Source of the DNA: Myoxocephalus aenaeus
Lineage: Eukaryota; Chordata; Actinopteri; Perciformes; Cottidae
Assembly (NCBI GenBank): GCA_038501785.1
Contig: JBAMJR010000039.1
Location: forward strand, 7,971,001 to 8,035,000
Direction of reading: 5' to 3'
Length of the DNA stretch: 64,000 bases
How positions within the stretch are numbered: position 1 is the stretch's first letter; the number at the start of each line of letters is the position of its first letter. This document shows positions 12,130-23,430 of the stretch, in pieces. The notes beneath the pieces are model-generated. The model was not told the origin of the DNA. It was given only the letters and a program-made list of their open reading frames with translations, and made no database searches. The translations under genes were made by a program, and so were the position numbers.

Positions 12130-12640
12130 TTAGAAGAAAAAACAAAACATTAAACTATTTTCTACCGTTACTAGCTTGTCCAGTCTCTTCCTGTCAGCTG
12201 TCATGATGCTACAGATGGCTGATGCCACCACAGAGTCGAAGAAGGTCTTCAGGAGTTCTCCCTGCACTCCAAAAGACCTCAGTCTCCTCAGCAGAAAGAG
12301 TCTGCTCTGTCCCTTTTTATATAGTGCTTGTGTGTGCTCAGTCCAGTCCAGTTTATAGTTCAAGTGAACACCCATGGTACTTGTAAGATTTCACAATCTC
12401 AAATGTCCATTCCCTGGATGTTCACTGGTTCCGGAGGAGAGCGTCCACCAGCACCACCAGCTCTTTGGTTGATGTGGAGGCGGTTCTGCTGGCACCATCC
12501 TATAATGTCCTGGTTCAGTTCCCTGTACTCCCGGTCATCGTTGGCTTAGATGAGGCCGACGATTGCAGAGTCGTCAGAGAACTTTTGCAGGTGGCAGTTA
12601 ACACGTGGCACGTGGTCTTCTGCTACTTTGATGAAGTACT
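12130..12640 (-). mobile_element. Truncated non-LTR retrotransposon remnant (copy A)
   Basis: The minus-strand frame at 12130-12375 reads GVHLNYKLDWTEHTQALY, then GQSRLFLLRRLRSFGVQG and SVVASAICSI. This is the conserved tail of the reverse transcriptase of fish CR1/L2/Rex-type LINEs. Sequence upstream (12376-12640) appears to be further reverse-transcriptase coding sequence with broken frames. It was present before the duplication, because the same fragment is at 53304-53814. Confidence 0.75.
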
Positions 12641-13477
12641 GTGAACTAACCGTAAATATTTGGACACGGTCAGCATTTATCCTAGCGTTTTACCCCGGGA
12701 GCAGTTTGGAATATTCAAGCAATGTTTCAAATGAAATGTAAATGCCTAAAGTTTGACAAAGACAAACTACATCCTGAGTAAAACTACTGTGCTTACTGGC
12801 CTACATTACAGTGGTTATACTGTGGCTGTGCAGCTGGTAGTGTTGGCAGATAAAATATGTGACTGTGTAAAGTAACTCTTCATTTCTTCTTTGAGCTTCA
12901 GCTTTGTACCATCAGCTCACTGCCACCGCCACCTAGTGGGAAAAGAACACGAAGGCACCAAAGAAAATCCTTGATCAGTAACTTGTACAAACACACCAGG
13001 GTCTAGACCAGGTGTGATGATCAAATATTGAATTGGTTATACAAATAAACTGTCTTAGACGATAAAATCCATTTGATGTGAAGCAATCAAGGATATGAGA
13101 ACAAGTATGACTGCAAATAAGTCTTCTTTTCATTATTTATTCATCTGCCACTTAAGTCCACAAGTAATGGATACATTATTTAGTCTGTAAAATGTCAGGA
13201 GAAAGTGGGAAACACAAACCACAATTTCCCAGTTCCCAGGGGATGTCTTCAAATTGCTTATGTTGTGCAACCATCAGTCCCAATCACTTAGAGATTCAAT
13301 TTTCAATGACATAAAACTGAATTTCTTTTGCAAATCCTCACATTTGAGAAGCTGGAACCTGATTTTTATTTAGCCTTTTCTGTTGTTGAAAAAAGTACTA
13401 ATTAAACTATTAAAGCCTATTGATTATTTTGGCTCTGACAACAATAAAACCAAACTCAAAAATTATAGAAAATATTT
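12641..13477. other. Intergenic region downstream of apex2 (copy A)
   Basis: A+T-rich sequence between the LINE remnant and the apex2 polyadenylation signal. I see no gene, exon or structured repeat in it. Confidence 0.4.
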
Positions 13478-13483
13478 TTTATT
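13478..13483 (-). terminator. Likely apex2 polyadenylation signal (copy A)
   Basis: AATAAA on the minus strand in an ATT-repeat, 140 bp past the apex2 stop at 13623. The partner in copy B is near 54653. Confidence 0.45.
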
Positions 13484-15646
13484 ATTATTATTATCACACA
13501 AGACAGTCGACTAAAATTGTTAAAATGATGAGACATCCTTATCGTAGTCTTACAGTACTTGTTTGAGCAAGAGGTTAACAATGAGTCAGAACAAACAACT
13601 TGTGGTGAATAAAGCAAACATGTCACTTCGCCTTTTCAACCCATGCAAAGAAATTACACCGAGCTTCAGGATTGGAGGCATGTCCCTGAGGACGGGCACA
13701 CACAAAGAACTGTTTTCCCACGTTTGGCCCCTCCTTCTTCACAGTACGAAGCACACAGGGTTCCCCGTGGACCTTACAGGGCGGCGGTGGGGGCGGCCCA
13801 TGAAAAACGGACTTCCAAAACCCTAAGGATGACCCTTTCTTGGCTTCCGGGTGTCCCGCAGTGAGGTGTGGGGTCAAAGGTTTAGTCGCCACCCGTTTAT
13901 GACTTTGCTCTGTGGTGCTGCTGGTGCACAGCTGTGGTGAACCATCGGAGACAAGCTCAGTATCTTCAGGTACGCTGCTTGTGACCGGGGGCGCGTCCTC
14001 GCTAGGTGAGGATGCTTTTTGGGAGGAAGTTACTTCGTCCATGTGGAGTGTTTTTTCACAGTGTTTTACAGGGGCTTCAGTAGAGGGGACAGCATTTGTG
14101 AGTTTGGGTTTGAAAAAGGAGAGAAGGCTCCCCTTTGGGTTTAAACAGGTTTTCACTGTCTTAGTCTTTTTCCCCTTCGGGACAACAGAGTCTGATGTTA
14201 ATGACCGTTTTTTACCAGAGACGTTTCCAGCTCCGGGTGGGATTAAATTCTCCCTCCTTTCCTCCTCTTCTTGAGATCCAGGTAATGCATCCCTCTGCTC
14301 AGACGGAGTGGATTTTTGGTCCACTTTAACAAGGAAGCGGGAGAGTTTCTGCTGCCTGCCTGCAAACTCTGGCAGGTAGCGTGTACAGAGGGGAGGGGGC
14401 TTGGAGCTGGGCCGGAGAGAGCAGCTCAGTTGCCCCCACACAGGGCAGTGGTCCGACCCCTCCACCTCTGGCATGATGTCTGCTGCCACAAACTGCTCCT
14501 TGGCTAGTAGGCAGTCAGCGAATACGTAGTCAATGCGCGTGCCATAGTTGGTCTGCCGCGCTCCAGTGAGAGTGCTCCAGCATGTGAAGGCGCTCGTGCG
14601 GGTTGGGTGGAAAAAGCGAAACGTATCCACAAATTTTCCACTGTGGATGGTCTCTGATGAAGTTACCTCTGATTCTCCATTGGGTTCCTCTTCTTTCATT
14701 TCCTCGTCTTCTCTGCCACTGTGCAAAAAGGCATTCAGCCATTTCCTCCCAGGGTTTTCACCAAAATCATCCTTAGTAATGAGAAGAAAAAAAAGTCGGT
14801 AGAGTGTCATTATTATTATTATTATTATCAATAAGCATACACTGTGCACATTTAGCAGAAGCATAATGTCTCCATTTTTTTTGTAATATATTATTATTTT
14901 TGTATTAAAGGAGTAGTTTGACCTTAAAACACGTTGGTTATCTGGCTGAGACCATTTTGATGTCTATTCATTAAATATGAAGCTATTACCAGGTGACAGT
15001 TAGTTTAGCATAAAGTGTGAAATCAGAGGGAAACAGCTGGGCAGTATACTGAAATATTTTATTTTTTTCACTTCTGTTTTTGTGCAGATTACTTAAAACA
15101 TCAGATTTAAAGCTGCTGGTGGGTGGATTTGGTCAACTTTGGTCAGAGCCATGCTAACTGTTAACTCCTGTTTCAGGTCTTTAATGCTAAACTAAGATAA
15201 TCTTTGTATCTACCATACAGATCAATCTCCTCCTACTCTCTGCAAGTTATTGAAAAAGCAATTTTCCAAAAACGAGACCAGCAAAACATTCATATGACAG
15301 TATTTAAACCTTTAACTTACATTATCACTGGGGTCGCAGTGGTCTATTTGCCGGTGAGATGTATTTACATCTCCTAAAACAATTACGTGGCTGAAAATAG
15401 AACAGAACAACCATTCATTCAGAATTGTTTAAAGAGGCGAGTGAATAACAGAGTAAGTTGCTAACACTCTCACGATACACTTTCCAAAATAGGAAAGTAG
15501 AACTGCAGTTTGAACTGCTTTCGCTCCGGCTTTTCAGGGTCCGCCCGAGGACAGTATACATTGATGACAGTAACAGTTTGTTCTTTCTCCTGACACCTGT
15601 GGGGGTAAAACAGAGTCAAAAAGACACATGTGCATCTATAGTTTAC

Positions 15647-15732
15647 GCATATCAAATTACTATAAAATGTGAATAATTGAACACAGATAGCCAATAAAGC
15701 AAATATAGCATGGCAAAAACATGTTACAAGGA
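15647..15732. repeat. 86-bp intronic repeat, apex2 member (copy A)
   Basis: This stretch in apex2 intron 3 closely matches 18752-18839 in the neighbouring bicd intron; the shared core includes ACACAGATAGCCAATAAAGC and CATGTTACAAGGAA. The copy B pair lies at about 56876-56962 and 59997-60084. It resembles no element family I can name. Confidence 0.7.
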
Positions 15733-16139
15733 ATATTTGTCTGTTACATGATTGTGTGCTGTGTGATAACGGCTCGTCCTTCATTGTCCAAAAGCTGCAG
15801 CTCCTCGCTACAGAACTCAGTCTGGTCACCATAGCATCCAACAGCCCCTTCGTGGCTGGTCAGAAGACCTGTGAGACCCTCCTCCGCAGCAGATGGAGTG
15901 GCACTGTCTTTACAGTAAGTGGCAACCCCTGTGCATGTCAGGAATGGAAGGAATTAATATGTGTATAGTTTAGTGTGTCAGAACTACAGCAACGTTAAAT
16001 GCTTTTAAGTTAACTTTAGTGTAACAAATGGGCAGTGGCATTATTAACGTGGATCGTCTTTTGCTCTAATAATCTTTGAGAATCTTTTCCGGTTAAACTG
16101 AATATATAATTGGTAGGGAAAAAAAGCTAATGATCGTAA

Positions 16140-16300
16140 TTATAATAATAACAATAATAATACATTGTATTTGTGTAGCATTTTCAAAAGGTACTCAAAG
16201 CACTTTGCATGGTAAAAATAGAAACAATAGAAGCAATAATGTACACAAGATATATTACATAAAAATAATAAACAAAACAAAAACATACTTAACTAGCATC
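16140..16300. repeat. Likely fish LINE/SINE 3'-end fragment (copy A)
   Basis: Bases reading TGTATTTGTGTAGCATTTTC followed by AAAGGTACTCAAAGCACTT resemble the common fish repeat class built on 'TATATAGCGCTTTTC...ACTCAAAGCGCTTTAC'. A similar core occurs at about 30565-30690 in the sema3 gene. No coding part remains. Confidence 0.4.
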
Positions 16301-16609
16301 ACAGGTTAAAAAGCAGATTTAAATGAGTTATAAATGAGAATGCACCTGAATAGCCGCTGCGCCCTCGGCTGAAGCTGAAATACGAGTTGTAGCCGTCAAC
16401 GATGGCAGTTCTTTCAAGCAAGTCTCATTTTGGGTTTTACTTATATTTCTCTCGCTGCATGACAGACTCCACGTTTTCCCCAAACACCACTTACTTGTCA
16501 CTTTTGTTTCTTGGACGCAAATAATGTCAGCGCCCAGTGAATCAAGAGCCTTTTTAATGCCGCCCCCGAAAGTCCTGATGCCATTTATGTTCCAGGTAAC
16601 GATCTTCAT

Positions 16610-17131
16610 TGTGATTCAATTATCTTTTACCGTTTTTTTGACAGCGGACGCTGCAGCAAGACGACCATGTGAACACCCGGAAGTAAAAAGGAAGCAAAGA
16701 CAAGTACGAGCGGAAGTGAATTTTTTCTCAAATCTTTCAATATTTTTCCTTAATTTCGTGTTTGTTGTTAAAATAAAATAATTGTATTTATTACGTTAAT
16801 TTTATTTTTATTTTTCACGTCTGAATTAACACCAAAGGCTTTATCAGACTTAAAATATAAAACAAGAAAATATAATGTTGGTGTAATGCATTGCGCCGTT
16901 GCCTAGCTAGAGGGGGTAATTGTGCTTTCACGTTTTCGGCGCGCTTTTGACGCCACAGACGACCTCACTGTGAAACCAGAGAACCGAGTGGGAGGAAGCG
17001 AAGCGGCTGTTCAGGAGCCCGTGCTGGTAACGACCGGCTTCTGTCGTGATTAGCAACCGTTCCCGGAGGAAATAACCACAGTGGACGTTCGCCTGCAAGT
17101 GGGAGCTCCATCTTTGAAACAAGACCAGAGG
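16610..17131. promoter_or_regulatory. Head-to-head promoter region between apex2 (-) and bicd (+), copy A
   Basis: The apex2 start codon (16609, minus) and a bicd 5' noncoding exon ending at a clear donor (17131/17132, AGAGG/GTGAGT) are divergent and about 0.5 kb apart. The right half is rich in CpG (CGTTTTCGGCGCGCTTTTGACG), unlike the surrounding A+T-rich DNA, and no TATA box is evident. This fits a bidirectional CpG-type promoter. Copy B is at 57855-58376. Confidence 0.6.
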
Positions 17132-18182
17132 GTGAGTAGCTAACGTTAGTTCGGCTAATGTTCGCGGTCTAGCGTTAGCCAATTAGCTCGTCTGACAGGA
17201 TGCGAGTGACGTTACCGCAGGATCCGTGTGTGTCGTCTGCTCCGTTAAGCCTATGTACATTTAACCAGTTGCAAAGCCAAGCAGTTAGCCAGCTAGCTGA
17301 ATTATTCACCTCGACTTTGCTAGTAGCACCGTGCTGTCGTTTGCCATCTACATTGGGCTAAAACGACTCTAGCTTAGCTAGTTGTCGGGCCGGTGTCGTC
17401 TTAGTTTTTGTATCTCCGTCAGAATAGTATTCACCATCTAATTTAAGGTACCAGCTTACGTTGGAATCAACGTTAAGGTGAAAATGTGTGATACAAAATA
17501 TTAGCGTTAACCATATCCTTAAAATGTATTCTTAGTTGATGCTACGAAGAAGTATTTTGAGGGCGAGGAGAGACAGATGCTTATGGGATGCATCATTTGT
17601 CACCGGGCATGGGCGGCTGGTGTTTCCATCTTCGGTCAAAGGAGAGGACATGAGGGGAGTATGCCCCACCCAGTCAGTAAGGGTGGTGAAAGTGACCTTA
17701 ATCCATATCATTTGCACGGCGAAAGCTACTTTATGGAGACTACTTCAACCAGCTAACATAACTATGCAGCTAACATTAGCTATCAGCTTATTCTGAAGAG
17801 AAGTAATAATAACGTAGCGTTAGCTGATGTTGAAGCCAACGGATGTTGCTCACCAGTTTAATAGTACCAGCTTTTTAACTGCGGGGAGCTGAGCGTTCAA
17901 CGGTGCCAGGCTTTCGATATCATGGGTGAACTAAGTGTCCATTTAAAAAGGAGAAAATCATCAGTGTGCAAATTGTAGGTCCACATTGTTAATTACATCT
18001 GATAATTTATGGCTTGGATTTGGCTTTTTGCGTTGACATTTGAGGAGTTTTCCCACGTTAATCTTGGCCTATGCTGTTTTCTCAAATTGTTTCACAATAT
18101 GAATTAATACAAAAATAAAAGCTTCATTGTTCTAAGAAGTTAACATTCATAATCATCGTCTTTTGTGTTTTGCCTTCTGTAG
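17132..18182 (+). other. bicd intron 1 with GCTAAC/GTTAGC motif cluster (copy A)
   Basis: The first intron holds repeated GCTAAC/GTTAGC words, several paired as short palindromes: about 17139, 17172, 17285, 17501, 17753, 17770 and 17817. No open reading frame of interest is present; the short frames at 17532-17796 look fortuitous. Confidence 0.5.
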
Positions 18183-18259
18183 TGTGGAGTAATGCGAGTG
18201 GGGGAGTGAAAGAGGCAGGTGTCCCAGTAGAACATTGGCAAGTGGGAGGCCAAGCAAGA

Positions 18260-21200
18260 ATGCTGGAGGCAGAGGCAGACCCAGCAGGTGCAGCAGTAGA
18301 GAGAGAAGAAATCGAGATGGGGAGCGGAGACTTGAAGACCGAGGTGGTACGGCTGACTCTGGAGCTCCAAGAGGCCACAGAGGAGAAGCTACAGGCAGCC
18401 CGCTATGGCCTGGTGGTGCTGGAGGAAAGTGCTGCTCTCAAGATGAAACACAGGCAGCTGGAAGAGGACTATGAAACCCTCAAAGGAGAGCTACAGCAGC
18501 TCAAAGAGGTAGGAACACCCAAGGCCTTCTCGTTATATTTAGGCACGTGAAGGTCTTCTTCCCCCAGCATTCCAAGTGTCAATTTCTGCCGGTAAAAATG
18601 AACACAATAATGGTTGCAAACATTTTGTATTTGAGAAATGTGCAAGAAAATGTTGCATTATTGCAGAATATATTAAACAAGAGGCAATGGAACAGTAACA
18701 TTCCACATTTTTATCTTTCACCTGTATTCTAATGGCAAGGAATATTCTAGTGCATATCAAATTACTATAACATTTGAGTACTTGAACACAGATAGCCAAT
18801 AAAGCAAATATAGCATGCAAAAAACATGTTACAAGGAAACCTAAAAGTAGAATAAATGTAAATGCAGTCAAAATTGAAATGCTATCTAGATGTTCTGCAT
18901 CTAGGTACAGCTTAAATATAGATGTGTGAGGAGTTTGTCACACCACAGAAAAATTAACCACCCAGCGAAATTTCAATGATTTAAAACAAAAGGCAGGTAT
19001 ATAACATTTCAAAATCATGAAAAAATAAGCAGTATTCTCTACTTTGAAATGCTAGTGGCATGTCCCACGCCCAATCGTGTGTTAGGGTTAATTAAATGTA
19101 CAGTTCAAGACTACAGGGAAAGCACTTTTCCACATATACTTGCATTAGGAAAGAGACGTTTGTAGCTCAGTTGATGATATTTTTTTTTAGGTAAATCAAC
19201 TTCCCAGTAAGAACACTTGAATAGCCATTATTTTAATCATTGGGTCTTAAAGATGGTAAAATGTACTTGTACCCAAATCCTTCCTCTGTTCATGTAAGGA
19301 CTGAGGGACACGTCGGTGTGCTTGCTCTGTGGGCCCATGGACCTGAAGAATTTGGGTCATATTATCATTTTATACTTGCAAGTTGAACTTTTTTTTGCTT
19401 CATGTGCCACTGAGCAACTTTCATAGGAATAAACAGGGCGCCACATCCAACACTGTATTCAGTTGTCTTGCATACATCCATGGTTCAGTAACTAGTGTAC
19501 CACTACAAGTTGAGGCCCACGTCTGATTGGTTTCAAAACACATTATATATGTTCAACAATCTAAAATGTTACTTCGCCCAGCTCTTAACAGCTGAGGAGC
19601 TGCTTTGCATTGTGCTGAGTAGTCCTATAAAGATACCATTGTTCTCTTTTTATTATGTGCCAGTGACATATGGCTGACATGAACTTGATTGCTTATCCCT
19701 TTATTGCATTTGCGTAACTTCGTCAGTCACCCACCACAGTAACAGTTCTGTTACAGCTGTGACCTCATATTATACTTTCAATGAAGAGGCTTGTGATCGC
19801 ATGCTGAGTCAGTTTTGCCCTAACATGTCATCTGATGCTGATGGCATCAGTTGGAGAACGCTGTTAAGTGATGAGGGCAACTTCACCAGCCCACATCCGG
19901 TGCTATTCATCTTGCAATGAATTTTGATACTGCATTGCATTAAGGATTGAATTAGGTTAGCGCTGAATATTTAAATTAAAAAGATTAAACCAATATGTCA
20001 AAACTCAGATTACCATGTAATCCATCCTTTTACAGACAAATTGTGACAAATGCCTCATTGTGCTTCCCCGTATTGTTTTAATTATTTCCTTCTCTCTCGT
20101 TCAGTTCCACTCTAGCTAACGGTTACGGTTTTGAAGTTGCATTTTGTGGAAATGTGTATGAGATTCTGATGCCCTTGCTAGCTCATGTTTTGTTAACGTT
20201 GTCACAAATGCACTGAACAGGCCATGAATGTATTTAGTATTGGTGAAACAGGCTTTTGTTGTGCCAGAATAAAATTACAACTGGCCATAAGCTCTTTATG
20301 TCTTAAGGTACGTAGTGGTACAGAATTTCAGCAATTTTGTATAATCTGCATAAACCTCATATGTTGGCTGTTTACCTACCTTGGCTTTGGCAGGGTTTTA
20401 ACAAAGCAGAGCGGACTCATGTGTTATGAATTAGCATCATTATTAGTGGTGCAACGGATCATAAAACTCAGTTACGGATCAGATCAGCAGAACAGAAAAA
20501 AGGGAGAAAATATAACTTTTACAGATTCCTGATCAAGGAAGCTAATACTAATTGCTCATCATTGATTATCGATATTGGTAGATACAGATCCCTTTGTTAT
20601 AGCAACTGGCTCTAGACTATTTATTTTTCGCAACCGTCTAAAAAATAATTCAAACTTCTATGTAAACCATAAAAAATTCTAAATGTTATACTTTAAGTTA
20701 GTCATCTAATAGTGTTTTTTTCTTTCTTTAGAACAACACACAATTCAAATGATTTGAAAATAAAAGTTAGTATTTTTATGGATTCAAAATAAATAGGCAG
20801 TTTATAATACATCATTACAACTACTATTGACAATATTTATCCATAAAAATACTAACTTTTATTTTCTAATCATTTGAATTGTCGTCATTTGTCAATCATT
20901 TTGAATTGAATTGTGTGTAGCGGTATAAACAGGTCATAATTATTCTCTATCTACTTGTGTTGTTTTGGCTGTAATCGGGTTGAACATGATTGTTGTCAGT
21001 GAAGTCCTATTTCCCCTCCTTTTGTTAAAGATGTCTACATTTCTTGCCTCGGTGAATAGCACGGCATAAATTAAGTTGTCTTTCAGCACTGTGAATGTAG
21101 TTCCAATGTGTCCTTTAACCCTTTCTGTTTGTGTAAAGGCATTTGCAGATTCTGTCAGCAGCCAAAAGCGTGCAGCTGCTGATGGAGAGTGCCGGGAGGA

Positions 21201-22900
21201 GAACATGATGCAGGAGACTGCCTCGAAGGAGGCTGCCATGGCAACCCGAATAGAGGAAGTCCAGGCAGAGCTTAAGCAAGCGCGCCTTGCTCTGAGCAAT
21301 GCCCATGCAGATATCGATAGGATGGGAGCGGTCACCACCCAGCTAAAGAAGGTATAGTGGCTCACTCGGTACACCTGCACACCGGTGTTGTACTATATGC
21401 TATCAGTTCCTGTCTTATCACGATACATATGATGGAACACTAAATCACTGGTGGATATATTGGCTCATTTCCAATGATGCATGGTGTACATTTAGCAATT
21501 CTGCCATTTTTAATGTTGTGCTTTGCACTGATTTGACTGTGGGTTGTTTTGTGCAGGAGTGTGAGTGTCTGGAGGCCGAAAAGGGCCATCAGAGGGATGA
21601 GATGAAGGAATATAAAGTACGTGAGCTGCGCCAGTTGCAGGACAATGGCGAATTAGAAGAAGAAAACATATCTCTGCAAAAACAGGTCTCTGTGCTCAAG
21701 GAAAACCAGGTCAGTTAACACTCAAGCTACAACTTTACCAAATACATGTACGTTCTACCTGGCTAGTAATTGTAAACGATTGGTTGGATAGATAAAGAAT
21801 AAAAACTGTCGATATCCAGAATGGTAAAATTGAACATATCTTTAGAAACGTGCACTTAAATGGAAATGAACATTGTGCCGTAGTATTGTTTTTTTTTCCC
21901 TACGCTATCTTTGTAGTGCACTACAATCACCTTTCCTGCAACACGTTTCTAATTTCTGTCACATTGTTGTTACCAGTTTTGAAGAGACTAGACAGGCCAG
22001 TTGCTATTTCTGGAAAATGAAGTAGCTCCTGCAGTTCTTGTCTTGATCCCTTGCTGTTATTGTCAGTGAATTCCCAAGTTGGCTGCTGCCCGAGAGCCAG
22101 ACATCACATCCAGTGATACATTTCTCTGGCAATACGCATCAGGAAATATATAACTAATTATAGTTGTAAATGGCACTTTGAGAACCAGGCTCCAGTAGAG
22201 CAATTTCTTTTGCAATGGCAAAGCTTCCAATGTGATACTGTACGTTTTGTAGAATGCGTGTGTTGGTTATTTTGTGTTATTGCGACGTTCAAAAAAATAC
22301 TATAAATGCAAGCTGGAAGATAAAAATAAATAAATAAGCATACCTTTCCAAATGCTTTTTACATTTTCGGTAAAATGATTCTGCTCCCTGTTTCAGGTTG
22401 AGTTTGAATCGATAAAGCTGGAGCTGACTCAGAAGAATGAGGAGCAGGAAGACCTGCGAGCTCAGATGGAGGAGGCTGCGAGGCTGAGGGAGATAGCAGA
22501 GCGGCAGCTGGATGAGGCCCTGGAAGCCCTGAAGGAGGAGAGGGAGCAGAAAAACTGTCTGCGACGAGAACTCTCCGCCCTGACCCTCAACCCCTTTGAT
22601 TCTGTGGGGAACCTGGAGCTCCATCTGGACCAGCTGGATGACAGCCAGGAGGAGGGCCAGGGGGGAGAAGGCGAGGGAGAGGATCAGGACAGTGGCATTA
22701 ATAATGGTCCTGGGTCTGCTCCCGGTTCTGCTCACCCTCCTCACTTGGGGGGCTCCAAAAGTAATGGCCTCATCCAACGCTACTCCACTCCACGCAGCAG
22801 TGACGTATTCCTGCGTGCTCCTGCCTCCGGGCTGGTGTCGGACCTGCTGAGTGAGCTACACTTTTCTGACAGCCAGAAACTAAAACAGCAACTCTTACAG
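18260..22900 (+). CDS. Bicaudal-D family dynein adaptor, first four coding exons (copy A, 3'-truncated)
   Basis: BICD proteins are coiled-coil adaptors linking dynein-dynactin to cargo. Coding exons: 18260-18508 (exon from 18183), 21139-21351, 21557-21709 and 22397-22900, all phase 0 with GT/AG borders, 373 codons. They match the N-terminal half of BICD1/BICD2: LKTEVVRLTLELQEATEEKL and ARYGLVVLEE (CC1 start), KRAAADGECREEN, KEYKVRELRQLQDN, LEEENISLQKQVSVL, ERQLDEALEALKEEREQKN and LVSDLLSELHFSDSQKLKQQ. An acidic Gly-rich loop follows the first coil. The start at 18260 has A at -3; an upstream 5-codon frame (18192) precedes it. No further bicd exon appears before the LINE and sema3 exons, so the cargo-binding C-terminus is absent. 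BICD1 versus BICD2 is unresolved. Confidence 0.82.
20440..20540. mobile_element. Possible hAT-type terminal fragment (copy A)
   Basis: TTAGTGGTGCAACGGATCA followed by repeated GGATCAGATC words resembles the ends of common non-autonomous hAT elements in fish ('GGGTGCAACGG...'). No second terminus or 8-bp target duplication was found, so this is tentative. Confidence 0.3.
20740..20882. repeat. Inverted repeat, 43-bp arms (copy A)
   Basis: The arm 20740-20782 (starting ACAATTCAAATGATT) is the reverse complement of 20840-20882 at 42 of 43 positions, separated by a 57-bp A+T-rich spacer. It could be a MITE-like element or a foldback. The copy B pair is 61985-62027 and 62085-62127. Confidence 0.85.
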
Positions 22901-23196
22901 GTAGGGAACAGGACCGCATTTAAAAATGTTTTATTAAAATGGTTGAATTATGGCAGTGCTCAAAAGAAAATCCTAATGATAACCACAAAAAGTTATACAG
23001 GCAGTATTTACTTATATTTTGTGAGAACTTTATATTAGCCTGGGAACACAGTATATGCAGGGATTCTTCTGTGATTCACTGAACTGCATTTATATTTAGA
23101 TGAAAGTATCCAGCCTAGTCGGGCTGAGCTGTGAGGTTGTTATAGAGATTGGTTTCAGTGTCTAAGCTTTTAACGGAGACGTCTGCCGCTTCCTGC
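22901..23196 (+). other. Truncated bicd intron before the LINE
   Basis: A donor (CAG/GTAGGG) at 22900/22901 opens this intron, which continues for 296 bp until the T-run that marks the LINE 3' end. No acceptor-exon pair of bicd is seen here. Confidence 0.6.
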
Positions 23197-23430
23197 TTTT
23201 TTTTTAATAATTTTTTATTTTTGTTTTTGGACAGTAGCTTAATTTACAAGGTATACATCAGCACAAGTGTAGTATTCAATATATACCATCCAGTTTTTCA
23301 AATTAACATTGTACATTTTGGGAGAGTGTATACGTAAACAGAGAAATACATCAGACAGGGGGGGGGGACTAGAGAGAGAGAGAGGGATAAAGGTCAGAGA
23401 GGTTTCCTAATCTAGAGCAGCATTACAGGG

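Larger units (their letters stand above)
13623..16609 (-). pseudogene. apex2: apex2, copy A: splice-disrupted AP endonuclease 2
   Basis: APEX2 is a nuclear DNA-repair enzyme with 3'-5' exonuclease, 3'-phosphodiesterase and weak AP-endonuclease activity. Exons by comparison with copy B: 16495-16609 (start at 16609), 16346-16426, 15748-15928, about 15500-15596, 15321-15390 and 13623-14771. Two lesions are visible. First, 13 bp covering the exon 2 acceptor (pyrimidine tract, AG and first exon base) are gone at about 16426, with a further 3-nt loss inside the exon. Second, the last ~45 nt of exon 4, its donor and adjoining intron bases (69 bp in copy B) are replaced by three bases at about 15494-15496. 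The terminal exon is open and still encodes SDHCPVWG, LPEFAG and the GRF zinc finger. A normal full-length mRNA should not be possible without cryptic splicing. Confidence 0.85.
18509..21138 (+). other. bicd intron between coding exons 1 and 2 (copy A)
   Basis: A+T-rich intron with no convincing gene. It holds the second member of the 86-bp repeat (18752-18839), a possible hAT-like fragment (about 20440-20540) and a 43-bp inverted repeat (20740-20882). Confidence 0.6.
1..22788. repeat. Copy A of a ~35-kb tandem segmental duplication
   Basis: This stretch matches 35161-64000 base for base apart from scattered substitutions and indels. Both copies are in the same orientation with the same gene order: was 5' exons, slc38a5, LINE remnant, apex2, bicd 5' half. 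The match is already present at base 1, so copy A probably begins left of the window. 22788 is only the point whose partner falls on the last base of the window, so the true right edge is not visible. Copy A lacks the provirus found in copy B, has longer CA and GA microsatellites, and carries a damaged apex2. By eye, roughly one base in a hundred differs. Confidence 0.97.

Noticed and set aside
13912..14274. 120-codon plus-strand frame over apex2
   Set aside because: Shadow of the apex2 terminal exon, which has clear motifs on the minus strand.
22289..22777. 162-codon minus-strand frame over bicd coding exon 4
   Set aside because: Leu-rich antisense shadow of a Glu/Lys-rich coiled-coil exon; the plus strand carries the BICD motifs and splice sites.
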